From Apostichopus japonicus (lineage: Eukaryota > Echinodermata > Holothuroidea > Aspidochirotida > Stichopodidae), in contig NC_092583.1 of NCBI RefSeq assembly GCF_037975245.1, positions 4,931,264 to 4,995,263 on the forward strand: 64,000 bases of DNA, given 5' to 3'. Positions 18,601-30,997 of this stretch are shown piece after piece. Below the pieces are notes generated by a model. That model was not told where the DNA came from. It worked only from the letters and a program-made list of their open reading frames with translations, and made no database searches. Position 1 is the stretch's first letter. Each line of letters begins with the position of its first letter. The translations under genes and the position numbers were made by a program.

Positions 18601-21600
18601 TGTTTATCATACTACCACTATATTCCAAAATGGATCCAGGGTTTCCTTAACTTTGTAACTTTTGTTTGTCACAACCATCAGAGTTAAATTAGGTAAATAT
18701 AATTTGTAAAGGTTGTATACAGGCAAGTATGTCCTTATTTCCTTGTACATGACTCAGTCGAGATGCATTATCACTGAAGCACAAAGGTGTGAAAGCACTC
18801 ACCGACAGATAATTTTTTATTATTTTCAAGGTTAGGTGTATGAAGTATCATCTTGTTTTTCTTGCAGTTGCTGAACTTAGACGACCTTTTTAATTAAATA
18901 GCAATTTCCATTGAGCTATTTCCACTTTAAGCATAGTGTTTAGTCAGGGATGAAGTGAAATTGTTAATCTGTGATAAGTGAATGTCCTGCAAACCTGAAA
19001 ACATAGTGACCTGATGATAAATGTAGTTTGTAACATCAAATCTTGAACACAAATTTGCATGTGAAATCATTAACAAGTTTGAAAGAGAAAAACACAAACA
19101 AGTTAAACCATGCACAATAACTATGATGTCTTTTCATTTCCAAAAAGTTCCATAATTTAATAATTTAATAAAGCCTGTGCAATACAATTGGCTCAGGATG
19201 TTCTTATGTAATATAATGAAACCATGCCTTGCTACTTTTGTTTTGACTATTAGGCTGGTGACCTAGTCAATCCTGAACCAAAGTCATTATTCAAGCAAAA
19301 GTTAGAAGACAAGAAGGAAGAGAACCTATATGCCAGTAAGAAGAAAGCACCGTTGGGGTCGTCGCACGACCAACGAATTGGTCTCCCTGAGGGAATGGAC
19401 CCAACAACCACGACTCTTGGAACGAAAAATGTATTTGGTAAGTTTATTTGAACAAAAGTCTGGCTGGCTGCCTAAGTTGCCATATATTGTGTAATTAAAA
19501 GTGTCCTGCACATTAATGTAATTGTATGTGTTATTACAAATTTCTCAGGTAATCAGGAAAGTTTATCATCAATGTCCTTTGTCACACTTGCCATAATAGG
19601 TTTTTTCATGTAGAAAATGTGTGGAAACCCCAGAAAAATACAGGTTGGCACAACTTTGACACAGGAGGAATCTGTGACAACATGTGGCAAGAAATATGAT
19701 ATGTTAAAATATGAGACACAGAAATTCAAAGATATATGTCTTTTTTTATTCTTTAGTGTCGGTTATGCTGGATTGTCATCTGATTTTCCACAAGTTAGAA
19801 AATGCACATTATCAAACTTTGCAACACAGTCCACAGGTTTCACACATTTTCACATGTTTTAGACCAAAGTGAAAACATATGAAAACAAGTGGGTTTACCT
19901 GTGAAATTTGGTTATACAAAAAACACTGGTTTACCATGCATGTTTATGTATAATTTTCAGTTGGAAAGTCTATACAGTTAAACATCATAAGATCACAATG
20001 TTATCGAGTTATTTAATAATGGTAATTATTCATATTTTATCCATTATAACACCATCATTACATCAATCTGGCAGATTGCACAGCTGGAGAACTGGTCAGT
20101 CCACCTAAGACTTATACCGATGTCATGAGAGAAGATCAAGAAGGAAAAGACCTCTATAAATTTACACATCATGAATTTGAAGTAGGAGAGTCATTAGACA
20201 GAAACTATGACTGGACCAGATACCCAAAGGATATGGTCTATGGAATACCCACCCCACATAACAATGACGGCAAGCATGTCGCAAAGAGCCTTACATGGTT
20301 AAGAAATAATGATCTGTGAGTACATGTACTGCATTATTATCAATCCATCTACACTTTCTCATATTGTATGTATTTTAGATCCTCCTGCAAGCAGGAACTC
20401 GCGAAGAAGCCATCGTTGGCTTATCAAAGCCACAAGCTGACTGAAGTCAGTCTCTTAGATTCATATTTAACGTCCATGATTAAGAATTGTCAATTGTCAA
20501 CAACTCTGTAACTGGACGACATACATTAATCTTGAAGTGACTCGGACCTTATGATTGAAAGGCACCGGCGTTAACCACTGAGCTGACACTCCTCAAGTGT
20601 TTTTTTTTTAAATTTTTATTTCCAATATTTTTCCAATATTTCCAATCAATATTTGATCAACATGTAAAGTGGTAACATTCCATGGCATTGCATTCCATTG
20701 CTTGATCAGCAGAAGATGAAGAACAGTTGAAATATTATGTCTTAAAGTATACAGAGTAATGCCATGCTGTATATAAATATGTAATCTGGGATCTGAATTG
20801 GATCTGATTATGCACTGTAAATATTTGATTAAGCAATGAGAATTATGCCATCATCTTGAGATTATATTATAAAATGTAATAATATGTATGCATTTAAAAA
20901 AATTCACAGAGACAAAGGCACCAAGGTGGTCTCCAAGCGGGTGGATGATTTCAGAGAAAGAACCCAGCCACAACTTGGTACAGTCCATGATCCCATCAGG
21001 GATACAATGAATGTTACTCCGGATCATTCGTTTGGGATCCTGATCCGCCCCGATGAGTATGGAGCAGGTGACCTGATCCATAGCAGGCTCCCAGGAGAGT
21101 ATCTCAGAGGCAAGGACCGCCAGAGGGGTCTGTTAGCCGCGGTCAGACAACAGCTCAAGAAGGCTAATTATCATAACTTCAACAACCTACAGGCTGCCTT
21201 TAAACATTATGATAAGGTAAAGTCCCAATTGATCTCAATCTGTGGTCATGATTGTCCTATTTACACGGAAACTATGCAATTTTGTTTTGATGTTCTGCCA
21301 CAAGTTTTTTCTTTTGAAAATGATTTCCACAGTAGTGTATAGATAACACGTTGTAAACATGTGTCATCAGGAACTGTTGTTCAGGGGGTTAACTTTAACA
21401 AGGACGTGACGGTCTCTTCCTTGTATACCAAGAGTGCAATTGAGTGTAACAAGTACAAAACTGCATACTATTTCACACCACGTAGGCTACTGTCAATGTC
21501 AAATACAATTAGTTTCCCACGTACCACTGTGTAAGCTTTTCCATTATTGTAGTAGTTATTTATAGAACTGAATGTGACAAACAAGGTGATGTCATCAAAC

Positions 21601-24600
21601 ATGCGACTGGAAGCAAATAATATGCCCCATTGCTTAGTCCATGACCTTAAATTAACTTATCTTAGTTTGGCTAGTAAACTTTGAACAAATTAGCCAATCT
21701 GTAGGTTTTCTAATGCCATTTTCATTCATTTTGAAAGAGTAAACAAAATCACTGTTCAGCTATTAGACAAATATATTAATAGTTACATATCAGTGAGTAC
21801 ACAACCCTACTGTTTTTCAGAGGTCAAACGTCAATAGAGGGCAATACCACATTCATATTTGTATATGTCAAAGGTCATCTGATGTATGGAAATCTTCCAA
21901 ACACAACTCCAAAAGTAAAGCTTTCTATGAACCACATACTTAATATGTGGTACTGCGGTAAAATATACAGGAATCCTCATGATTTTTGTGCAGGTCCAAA
22001 TTATAAAAATCTTGTGAGCTTGATTATTTCAAAAGTAAACCTTGGATGAACTCTGTGCTGATATGCATGTATGTATGTATGTATGTATGTATGTATGTAT
22101 GTATGTATGTATTTTATATCCTCCTGCAAGCAGGAACTCGCAAAGAAGCCTTGTTGGCTTATCAAAGCCGAAAGCTGACCGAAGTCAGTCTCTTACATTC
22201 ATATTTACATACATTTATTTACATAGGTACAAGAAGTTTGTTGTGTTCTATGGAGATCATAAGTCATTTGAGGTCAAGCAAAGTCAAAAATATATAAACC
22301 TTGTAAACAGTTCAACATGAGGGCAAACACTGTACATGCTGATATTATGAATTCAGCAAAAGTCAAAACTTTAAATCTTGTAAGCAATGTTACATTAAAT
22401 ATTCTTCAAAATAAAATAAAACTGTTAGCAAACTGCTTATCCACTAGAGAGCCTGTGTAGGAGAATGTGTAAAAGTAAGTTGGCCTGACGTTTCGATCCT
22501 AGCAGGATCTTCTTCAAAGGCTGCATGACAAGTCAAATATTCTTGTAAATATTCTTGTATGAAATGCTGCTTCTGGTTTGAGACAGCATATGCAGTGTTG
22601 GAAATAATTCTAAAGTTTGATTTTGAACCTAGCTACAGTTCTCTGGGGCAGCTAAATTTGCATGTGGTGACCAGATTCCAGCATATTTTACCCATTTATT
22701 TTTTATTACAAAATATAATATTGCAACTGATCAAACTATGACACCCTCCTAGATTTTATCACTTTGCACAATTTTTTTTGTCACAAGGATGATGAAATAA
22801 TGATATAATGAAATCTAAATTTGAAAATGTTTCCACTTGTATCATATCATAATGGTATATTATTTTAAGTGAAAATACAAAATTACAGTTGTGATATTAA
22901 AAAACATAAAAAATACCTTCTTGAATTAAAGCCTCCATGGGTGAGCATGTCAACTGCATTGTTGTTGGATATTATGTAAAAAAAAATAGGAAAAAAATGG
23001 AAAATGTAAAAAAAACAAGCAGTGCAAAGAGTTGCATTTACGGTAGCTTTATATCGTATACTTTTTGTCCATCTTTTACAAAACAGAATGGTGACGGTAA
23101 AATTGATGTGATGGAGCTTCGAGAATGCTGTTTACAGTTTAATCTTCCGGTGGAAACAGAATTACTGGAAGAATTAATTCACTACTGTGATGAGAAAGGC
23201 GAAGGTGCCATCGATTATACAGAGTTTGCTAACTTCTTAAATTGGAAGGATAAAATGGTTCAGAATCCAGGCTCAGCTGATGGGGCCAATAAATCTGAGG
23301 TGGGAACCCCAGAGAGACTTAATAAACAGATTGATGGAGCCGTCGGGCAACATCGGACTTCCTCATCACGCATCAGCGCGGTGGTTGGAGGAGTGTCGAC
23401 TAAAGGTGTGTATGCCTACAGAATATTTACTCACAAATAACTAGTTTAGAGATGTTAGTCCCATGTAACCAGTCCAGAATTTTGGAGGTACAAACACAAC
23501 GTCTTGTGTCGTGAACAGTACCTGCATCACAGAAATCCATTACTCTCTCTCACTGAAGTCTGGGAGACTAATTACTTTTCCCTGTGTAATCTGAGAAGAC
23601 TTGCCATTGAATTGTTTTTTAAGTTATTGTCGTGAAGACATAGGGATGTACGTAATGTTGTATGAACAAGTCAAAATATGTATTATTAATGTGCAATGTG
23701 GAGTCAGGTACAAAACTGTACAACACCCAACAATATAGGGTGCACAGTGTTACCCTCAGGTACAAAACTGTGAAACACTAAAACATTATAGGGTGCACAG
23801 TGTTACCCTCAGGTACAAAACTGTAACACACCCTACATTGTAGGGTACACAGTGTTACCCTCGGGTACAAAACTGTAAAACACCCAACATTATAGGGTGC
23901 ACTGTGTTACCCTTAGGTACAAAACTAAATACCCAACATTATAGGGTGCACAGTGTTACCCTCAGGTACAAAAATTGTAAAACACCCTACATTATAGGGT
24001 GCACAGTGTTACCCTCAGGTACAAAACTGTATAACACCCTACATTATAGGGTGCACAGTGTTACCCTCAGGTACAAAACTGTACAACACCCTACATTATA
24101 GGGTGCACAGTGTTACCCTCAGGTGCAAAACTGTAAAACACCCTACAGTATAGGTGCACACTGCACAGTGTTACCCTCAGGTACAAAAATGTAAAAAAAA
24201 ACCTACATTATAGGTGCACAGTGTTACCCTCAGGTACAAAACTGTAAAACACCCAACATTATAGGGTGCACAGTGTTACCCTCAGGTACAAAACTAGACA
24301 CCCAACATTATAGGGTGCACAGTGTTACCCTCAGGTACAAAACTGTACAACACCCTACATTATAGGGTGCACAGTTTTACCCTCAGGTGAAAACTGTAAA
24401 ACACCCTACAGTATAGGTGCACACTGCACAGTGTTACCCTCAGGTACAAAACTGTATAAAAAACCTACATTATAGGTGCACAGTGTTACCCTCAGGTACA
24501 AAACTGTAAAACACCCAACATTATAGGGTGCACAGTGTTACCCTCAGGTACAAAACTAGACACCCAACATTATAGGGTGCACAGTGTTACCCTCAGGTAC

Positions 24601-25957
24601 AAAACTGTAAAACACCCAACATTATAGGTACACAGTGTTACCCTTTAGTATTTTATTTCCCAAATCAAACTTCAATACAAACACTTTTACAAAATGGTGT
24701 GTGGGTGTGATTGTCCCTTTCACCATGTCGCTTTCTTTCAAATGCTCTGCAGACTTTCGCAAATATGGAACCCCAACCATTCGCTCTGACCTACCAGCAC
24801 CAAGGATAAAGAGGATCAGTGACCTCACCAATTATGGAGATGAAGCAGATGCATTAGGTCTTATCAATCCTTCTATTTACAGCAACAGAGGAGTTTATGA
24901 GAAAGATTTTTTCCAGCCAAGATCTCAAGAACAGGTAAAGTGCTTTAAAGTATCAGAGGATTAATCAAACAAACCATGGTTTTAAAGGAGATTATTAATT
25001 TATGTTAAAGTGATATTAACTGTCATGAAGAACTTCCTCCCCAAACAGCAAAGACAAATATCTTATTCCATCCGAGAGATATTAAATGTTTCTTCACACG
25101 CTGATGACTTGAGCACGTCTATCTATGAAATCAATCGACGTGTTCTTCCGTTTGGTTTCCACAGCGTTTATCTTCTGTATAATTGTGATTGGTTTTGTGA
25201 TTGCTGAATCTAAAATAATTGAAGCTGGTTGCATGAACTAATTACGATGTCGGTTTTAAGGGTAAAAACTATTAACATTCCACCATGAAAATATGAGAAA
25301 AGAAAGAGAAGGTTAAAAGGTTTCAGGTGCTATTAGCACTATGACATCACAGATATACATATTGAAATCTCCCAGAGACGGCACTAGGATATCTCCCAAA
25401 CGGAACAATGTGTTTGTGGGAGTTTTCTACACAAAACATCCCTGTCATATCAGCCAAAGATGATGGCTGGGTTTGTGTCCCTTTTAACCCTTTGAAATGG
25501 ACCTGCTTGCAGAGTAACTGGGTAACTAAGGTTTCAAATGGTTTCAACTCCTTTACTGGCTGGAATACACAGATAGGATGTCTTACATATTTAGAGCTTT
25601 TCTTGGCAATAATGAAGATTTGATGGTCAAGTTGCATTAAAAGTAAGTTACGCTTAGAGAAATTTCTAACTTTACAACCCTGACACTGTTGAATGTTATT
25701 TATGACTTTTTGAATGAACTTTTCAAATCTACACTCTTGATGTAATTCCATTTTTATTTTCTGCTTCTTCTTCTTCTGATTCTTCTTTTGAACAGATTCA
25801 AACAATTTTCAAGAATGTTGGCACGGAAATGGACAATGAAACATTTCAGAAGATTTGGCAGCTTGCGGCTGAGAATGGCGATGGAAATGTCAGTGTTGAG
25901 AGTTTCAGAAATGTCCTTGATGACATCCAAGGTCAAAGATTGGCTGATATGGCATGA
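15615..25957 (+). CDS. EFHB: EF-hand domain-containing family member B (CFAP21), complete from first ATG, 9 exons
   Basis: Exons: 15615-15728, 17808-17867, 18083-18226, 19254-19437, 20075-20315, 20910-21216, 23087-23405, 24753-24934 and 25796-25957; 1713 nt, 570 aa, all junctions in phase. Two canonical EF-hand loops are visible: D349-E360 (DKNGDGKIDVME), split by an intron after its second residue, and D385-E396 (DEKGEGAIDYTE). A third, degenerate one lies near the C-terminus (ENGDGNVSVESF), lacking the first Asp and final Glu. The SSxxxLxHG, NYDWTRYPKDMVYGIPTPHN and SFGILIRPDEYGAGDLIHSR-like blocks are typical of this family. Known role: an inner-junction protein of ciliary doublet microtubules, also linked to store-operated calcium entry in mammals. 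The start is the first ATG in an open exon; the protein is shorter at the N-terminus than the human form (833 aa as I recall), so an upstream exon cannot be excluded. Confidence 0.93.
16020..17000. repeat. Diverged tandem repeat of about 120 bp interrupted by the 619-bp element
   Basis: The blocks aatgttgcaaagggaaaaac (16081), aatgtcgtaaaaggaaaaca (about 16831) and aatgttgctaatggaaaaac (about 16951) are each followed by a similar tract containing acattttaca/acattttgcc and cagatattttatt. The first copy is split by the element at 16100-16718. Confidence 0.6.
16100..16718. mobile_element. Non-autonomous DNA transposon (619 bp) with inverted ends and a 9-bp target duplication
   Basis: The left end reads ggtgtaactaaaacgaatga (from 16101) and the inverse of the right end reads gggacaaactaaaacgaatg. 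Both ends carry extra subterminal copies of the cgaatgac word. The flanks are gggaaaaac at 16091-16099 and again at 16719-16727. There is no ORF of note. A 9-bp duplication fits the Mutator/MULE group, but this is inference. It sits in the first EFHB intron. Confidence 0.7.
18499..18620. repeat. Two-copy tandem duplication of about 64 bp
   Basis: The phrases ccctgtgacaatgtgtatat and ccctgtgacaatgtatatat start similar tracts that continue through cagcactatgatat and tatcatact. Intronic in EFHB. Confidence 0.7.
20378..20596 (-). mobile_element. tRNA-derived SINE, copy 1
   Basis: On the minus strand the element starts with a tRNA-like head (A-box-like cagtggttaacgc), has an eroded B box (the tract gtgactcggacc replaces the fuller form of copy 4), and carries a conserved body ending in the plus-strand phrase gatcctcctgcaagcaggaa. 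It lies in the EFHB intron just after the exon at 20075-20315. Confidence 0.75.
22064..22208 (-). mobile_element. tRNA-derived SINE, copy 2, 5'-truncated with a (CATA)n tail
   Basis: Only the 3' body survives (tcctcctgcaagcaggaact on plus at about 22118), next to a (GTAT)n run at about 22064-22110, which is the minus-strand CATA tail. The tRNA head is absent. The 5' truncation and simple-repeat tail are typical of L1/RTE-style target-primed integration. Confidence 0.7.
23705..24645. repeat. 52-bp minisatellite, 18 copies, with higher-order structure, in EFHB
   Basis: The unit contains ggtacaaaactgtaaaacac, a variable middle and agggtgcacagtgttaccct. I count 18 copies of the ttaccct core. A block of five variant copies is itself repeated at an offset of 264 bp (compare 24162 with 24426), so part of the array grew by a larger duplication. 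The array ends 108 bp before the exon at 24753. Confidence 0.93.
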
Positions 25958-26179
25958 TTTATTGCAAAATAATCAGTATTTAAAAATGGATTGTTTCATA
26001 ATATAAAAATATAAAATGCAATAACAGAAGAAGAGAACTAAAACCCTTCCTTTTTTCAATTCTCTCGATTCACCGTTCATATGTTTTACTTGTTTCTGTG
26101 GAAGAGTTAAAACAGAAATCACACACAGCATTCAGCCAAACAAATTATGGTTCTATAGATAAATATGATTTTTGGATGA

Positions 26180-26185
26180 AATAAA
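26180..26185 (+). terminator. Putative polyadenylation signal of EFHB
   Basis: AATAAA lies 223 bp after the EFHB stop codon, with a second AATAAA at 26407-26412. Only transcripts would confirm which one is used. Confidence 0.4.
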
Positions 26186-26835
26186 TGAAACATTTCCATT
26201 GGAAATGTTCTTGTTTGCTAAAATCTGTAAATGGTGTTCAAAGTAGTTCAAATTGATCTTGTTGGATCTACTTAAAATTGTCAATTTTAAAATTTTATAA
26301 TTTCAATTTTTTTTAATTTGATCAAATTAATCCTGATATTGTTGCAGTTAATAACTAACCTGAACAAAACTGCTGTTTCTTCTACAATATTACAAAACCA
26401 CACATGAATAAAGTGCTTCCAGCTTCAGAGTTTAATATATATACTTCCATTCAGATTTAATTTTTCAATCCCCTTCCACACAAACAATGGTGTCTCTTGT
26501 ATCTAGCTAGTATTCTATGTTATTATGCATCTATGCCTATATAGCAAAGCACAATACATAATACCTTTGAAAGTCGACATATACATCAAAGAATAAGTTG
26601 GCTTGTTTTGTAAAGCATTCTTTTTACCTCACAAAACCTTTGCACATTTTGTAATTTTAGTTCCGTCCAGTTTTTTAGTTAGTACTTTTTTTAAATGTTT
26701 TCCAAGAGTATAAGTAATGGTGCAAACTACTATGCTAATGTTACTTCCATCTATTTCTAAATCAGTATAGTGTTTATGCATTTACATTTAATGGTGCAAA
26801 AGGTGTAAAGTTTAATTATTGAGTATGACTCCATG

Positions 26836-26930
26836 TTGGGAGGGGAATGTCGGGGAGGGAAATGTTGGGAGGAGGTATGTTGGGAGGGGTGTTGGGAGGG
26901 GGTGTTAGATGGGGGAAGGGTGGTGCACAA
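26836..26930 (+). repeat. G-run-rich tract, potential G-quadruplex
   Basis: At least eight runs of three or more G occur on plus, separated by short loops, built from diverged copies of a ttgggaggggt-type word. Confidence 0.6.
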
Positions 26931-27270
26931 ACTGAAGAATCATAACTTCCAATAAATGACCCTACCAGCAGTCCAATGTTGAGCCAATGTTGAGATTTTT
27001 AACTGGAAAAACTAGAGATTCTTTCCAAACATCATTTTCAAACTCTCCTTAGAGCCTCGTCAAAAGTTTCATGTTATGGTGGGGGGTGCTATCTAATGTA
27101 AAAACCTACCTGACCTATAAAATAACACATCGAGAGAGTAACAAAAATAGAAACCGCATGATTGAATTAAAAAAGAAAACATGTTATTCTTGTTCGCTCC
27201 TACTTGGCTTACATTCCACTTACATGTACAGTAAAAACCTGGTTTATCCTTGCTTTAATATCAGGACTGG

Positions 27271-27552
27271 AGATTTTTGTAATTGAGCTTGGTAAGCATT
27301 CTTTGACATATAATACATGTAATATCTGCGTATGTGTACACTAACATAACGTAAAACATGATACATGAATTGATCATACAGTATAACACAATTACAAATA
27401 GTTGCATGTAAGAATTTTGTAATTGAGCTTGGTAACTGTTCTTTGACATATAATACATGTAATATCTGCATATGTGTACACTAACATAACTTAAAACATG
27501 ATACATGAATTGATCATACAGTATAACACAATTACAAATAGTTGCATATAAG
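27271..27552. repeat. Two-copy tandem duplication of 140 bp
   Basis: The word gtaattgagcttggtaa occurs at 27279 and 27419. The two copies are nearly identical through ttacaaatagttgcat, so the duplication is recent. Confidence 0.93.
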
Positions 27553-28134
27553 ATGGACAGTCCATCAGCTAGATGGCAGAGGTCCCCATATACCAGGTTA
27601 AACTTTCAATTTCATTGTTCTATAGTTTGGCTGAAGTGTTAATATCTATCAACTACACGTTTTATAAATTAAAAAAAGACTACCACTTAATTATTGTTTT
27701 AATAAGTTTGAAAAGAAACAAGTCTTTTAATATCTTGATAATTAAAACTGTTAAATAAGTAACGTTGTAATATGTAATTATATCACCTATTTTGTTATTG
27801 CTATTAATAGCACCACAGAAGTAAAGTTACTTAAATGACATATTTAAATGTTCTGTATATATACAATAGATGAAGATAATACAGAAAATGTCTAAACCAA
27901 TCATTTGTCTAAAGATTTATATATATATATATTTTATAACAATAAAATCAGAGATGGTTCTCTCCTTTTTAACAAAAGACATTGGGAGAGCTTTAATATT
28001 CTTGTCTATGAAAGAAGAGTTACATATTCCACATCTAACGTTTCAAGAGTGCTTTTATAATTTTACAAATCATTCTTGTGAAGACAAATGCAAAACTTTT
28101 GATTTTGTCTTGACTTAGCAGGTCAAATGCATCA

Positions 28135-28491
28135 CAGGGGCACAACCATTGATACTTCTAGGGAGGGGGACCTCGGCTGCCCCAGGAAAGAGAAATGGGG
28201 CTCAGCCCCACCCCGCCCAACCCCACCAACAGAGAGAATTTTACTAATAAAATTGTAGTGTACAGTATATAAACAACTACATTAAATGTACAGTACAACC
28301 TGAAAGGGGGAAACTTCAATGTTGTTTCAATCCTTCCAAAATATAGCAACATGTTGCAAATTATAGCATCATCCATTTTACCAAAATGTCTCCCTTAGAC
28401 CATCCCACCATAATACATATTTCAATATATGTTATCCCCAGCCCCCAGCCTCCCCTCCCACCCATTACAAAAAATGTTGGTTGTGCCCCTG
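28135..28491. mobile_element. hAT-like MITE, 357 bp
   Basis: The left end is caggggcacaaccattg and the inverse of the right end is caggggcacaaccaacat. The flanking octamers are atgcatca (28127-28134) and atgtatga (28492-28499), which match at 6 of 8. CAGGG termini with an 8-bp duplication are the mark of the hAT superfamily. No transposase is present. Confidence 0.75.
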
Positions 28492-30164
28492 ATGTATGAC
28501 TACTTTTCCTTGTGATGTAAAGTTAGTGCCATTCTACAAGAATATACATATAAGTTCCAATGCCCCATTATACCAACACAGTGACCTTTGCACTTTGTTT
28601 AATTCTTAGAGCGATATAAATTACAGAACAACATCAGAATACAAACAGAAAACCAAGCATAAAATTATATGGAATGGTTAGCCATTGTTGGACATGTTAG
28701 CAGAAATCTGGGTATGATGCAGCTCTCAGAATCACTACAAGTAACTTTGCAACCATGATGGTTATTCACATAACATTGTGTTCTTTCCAGTGACCGAAAC
28801 AAAGTGAAAAGTTGGAAAGCAAAGTGACAAATTGAAATTTCAGTTGAAGCACTTTCACTAAATTTACACAATGAATCTTGTTTCAAACAAAATAGAACAT
28901 TTATAATATTTCAGTTGGCATAATACTAATCAGTTACTAATAACCATAGATGAGAAACCATGACGTTAGCTACCTAACTCAACACTGACCAGCTGGGTTG
29001 GTATAAACTGTTACATTGGCCTTATTAAACCTTACCACTGCCTCATCACAAATTAAAAGCACATCATCTGCAAGCTGAAGTGAATCCACATGTTACATTT
29101 TACCAGATGCTATGTGTAAACCATAAAGATGACCATGTTTCACCACTGAGTTTAGCACAAAACAAAACACATCTTTCATCACGTTTTCATTTTAAATTAT
29201 TTTTCTATCGTTTTTGCTTTTGCTTCAAAAATTCATTCTATTAAATACACTTGTACACAAATTACTTACATATCTGTATATTCATGGATTTAAAATACAA
29301 CATTAAGTTTAATACTGGAAAATATAAAAGAAGATGCAGCCAGGTCAAATAAGTTAAGAAATTTAGCAGATTGATAAAAAAACACCTTGGCAAGTTTGTG
29401 GCAGAAATTCTAGCAACTACTTTAAAAAAAGCTAACACTTCACACTCTACAGCTGTTAAGATCATTCTATTATTTAAATAATGGTGCTGTAAAACTAGGC
29501 CTATAAGCATTACTGTTAACAACCTCCAGCTCAGCTGATTGCTAAGATATAATTTTTCATTTAGTAAACACAATTAGTGGTGATGCCTGTTATTTGTCCC
29601 GGGGGGGGGGGGTGTGAGGTGGTAGTGAACAGTAACATCGGGGTAAGAAGTAAAAGCACGCTAAACATTCTCCTGTAAATAAGAATAAATACGAGGGCAA
29701 TGCATGACTGTATCCTTCTTGAAGTGAGGGTGGGTAGGGTATCGCGGATGGCAAGAGAACCCACTTTTTCATCTCCCAACCCATGGCTCCCCCAAATGAT
29801 GCACAATGCAATGTTCACCAACAGTATCAATTATATTTCATGCTGAAAATATGTATACTGCAAGGTTTGTAAAACTAGGATGGGTTGTGACTGAAGTTGA
29901 GCGTTTAAGTTACTATTTGCAATTTGGTCACTGACTGATTTGGCATGTTGCAATTATCGATTCAAATATGACTACATTTAAATAAACTATTCAGACACCT
30001 TGCTATAAACCGATCGTTTCCAATAATATGTCCTAAATATCAAAATAATTAACAGTTCTGTTTGATTCAGACTAATATCACCGCCTGATCAGACACTGTA
30101 TGAACCATTGGTCTGAATTATAATTACATAAAAGCCCAAACAGGAAATGGCTCATATTTTGAGA

Positions 30165-30405
30165 GTATGTATGTATAGTGATCTTCCCGCAAGCAGGAAC
30201 TCGCGAAAGAAGCCATGGAGGCTTATAGACTCGCAAGCTGACCGTAGCCAATCTCTCGGCACACATCCATTTAACTTCCATGTCGGGAAGTTGTTATTGA
30301 ACAACACCCTTGCCAGACGACACACATTGCTGTTGGCGGGGAATCGAACCGGGGATCTCATGACTGGGAGACGCCGGCGTTAACCACTAGGCGATACACT
30401 CCGCC
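30165..30405 (-). mobile_element. tRNA-derived SINE, copy 3, with well-kept A and B boxes
   Basis: On minus from 30405: an A-box-like tagtggttaacgc, then a B box ggttcgattcc that matches the polymerase III consensus, a conserved body, and a short CATA tail (gtatgtatgta on plus at about 30165). It lies about 600 bp downstream of the PIKFYVE stop. Confidence 0.85.
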
Positions 30406-30482
30406 TATAAGTAGCGTTAACCACTAGGCTATACACTCCGCCTATAAGTAGCGTTAACCACTTGGCTATACACTCCGCCTAT
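30376..30482. repeat. Tripled tRNA-like head of the SINE, 37-bp unit
   Basis: The segment gcgttaaccactaggc, followed by gatacactccgcctataag, occurs three times in tandem, so the A-box region of SINE copy 3 was amplified outside the element body. Confidence 0.88.
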
Positions 30483-30997
30483 AAGAGTATAAAGTAGTAG
30501 AGTTAAGTTACTGACCTGCACTGGATATGGACTACAGACGAGAAAGTTTGGATGTTTGGATGTCAAATGGTACAGCTACTAAACGTTTACATCTGACTAC
30601 TTCAATGATATTGACGGGACTACCTTAGTTTAAATAAACTTGACAGATTATTGCATCGCCCTTAAAACAGTTGAAGCAGATATATCGTCCTAGTTGCACC
30701 ATTTAGTAATGCCTTCCTCACTTATGCAATTTATCTTTCCTTTTCACCCACTAATGCTTTAAATATAAAAATTCAGAATGATAAAAGTACAGAGGCAAGT
30801 AAGTGAAACCAAGGAAACCATGAAAGGTTCTTAGTCAACCATTGCCATCCACCCCTCTCTCTCTCTCTCTCTTCCAGAGGTAATCACATGTTTTTAAATT
30901 GACTTATATCCCAAATGCATCACCATGTGAACTGGATTGCCACTACTGTGTTTAAGTACAAAACTTTGCTTGGTAAACATCGGTTTTTAAGTTATTT

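Larger units (their letters stand above)
25958..30997. other. Convergent intergenic region between EFHB and PIKFYVE
   Basis: EFHB ends at 25957 and the PIKFYVE stop is at 31000-30998, so the genes face each other. No coding exon was found. The region holds a G-rich tract (26836-26930), a 140-bp tandem duplication (27271-27552), a hAT-like MITE (28135-28491) and a SINE (30165-30405), listed separately. Confidence 0.6.

Noticed and set aside
29599..29612. Homopolymer G/C runs here and at 11591, 49101, 54407, 56648, 61204 and 61891.
   Set aside because: Simple homopolymers with no further structure; possible sequencing-length uncertainty.
30340..30405. A tRNA gene on minus, from the good A and B boxes.
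   Set aside because: The segment does not close an acceptor stem or a clear anticodon arm and is repeated with the same body at other sites, so it is a SINE head.
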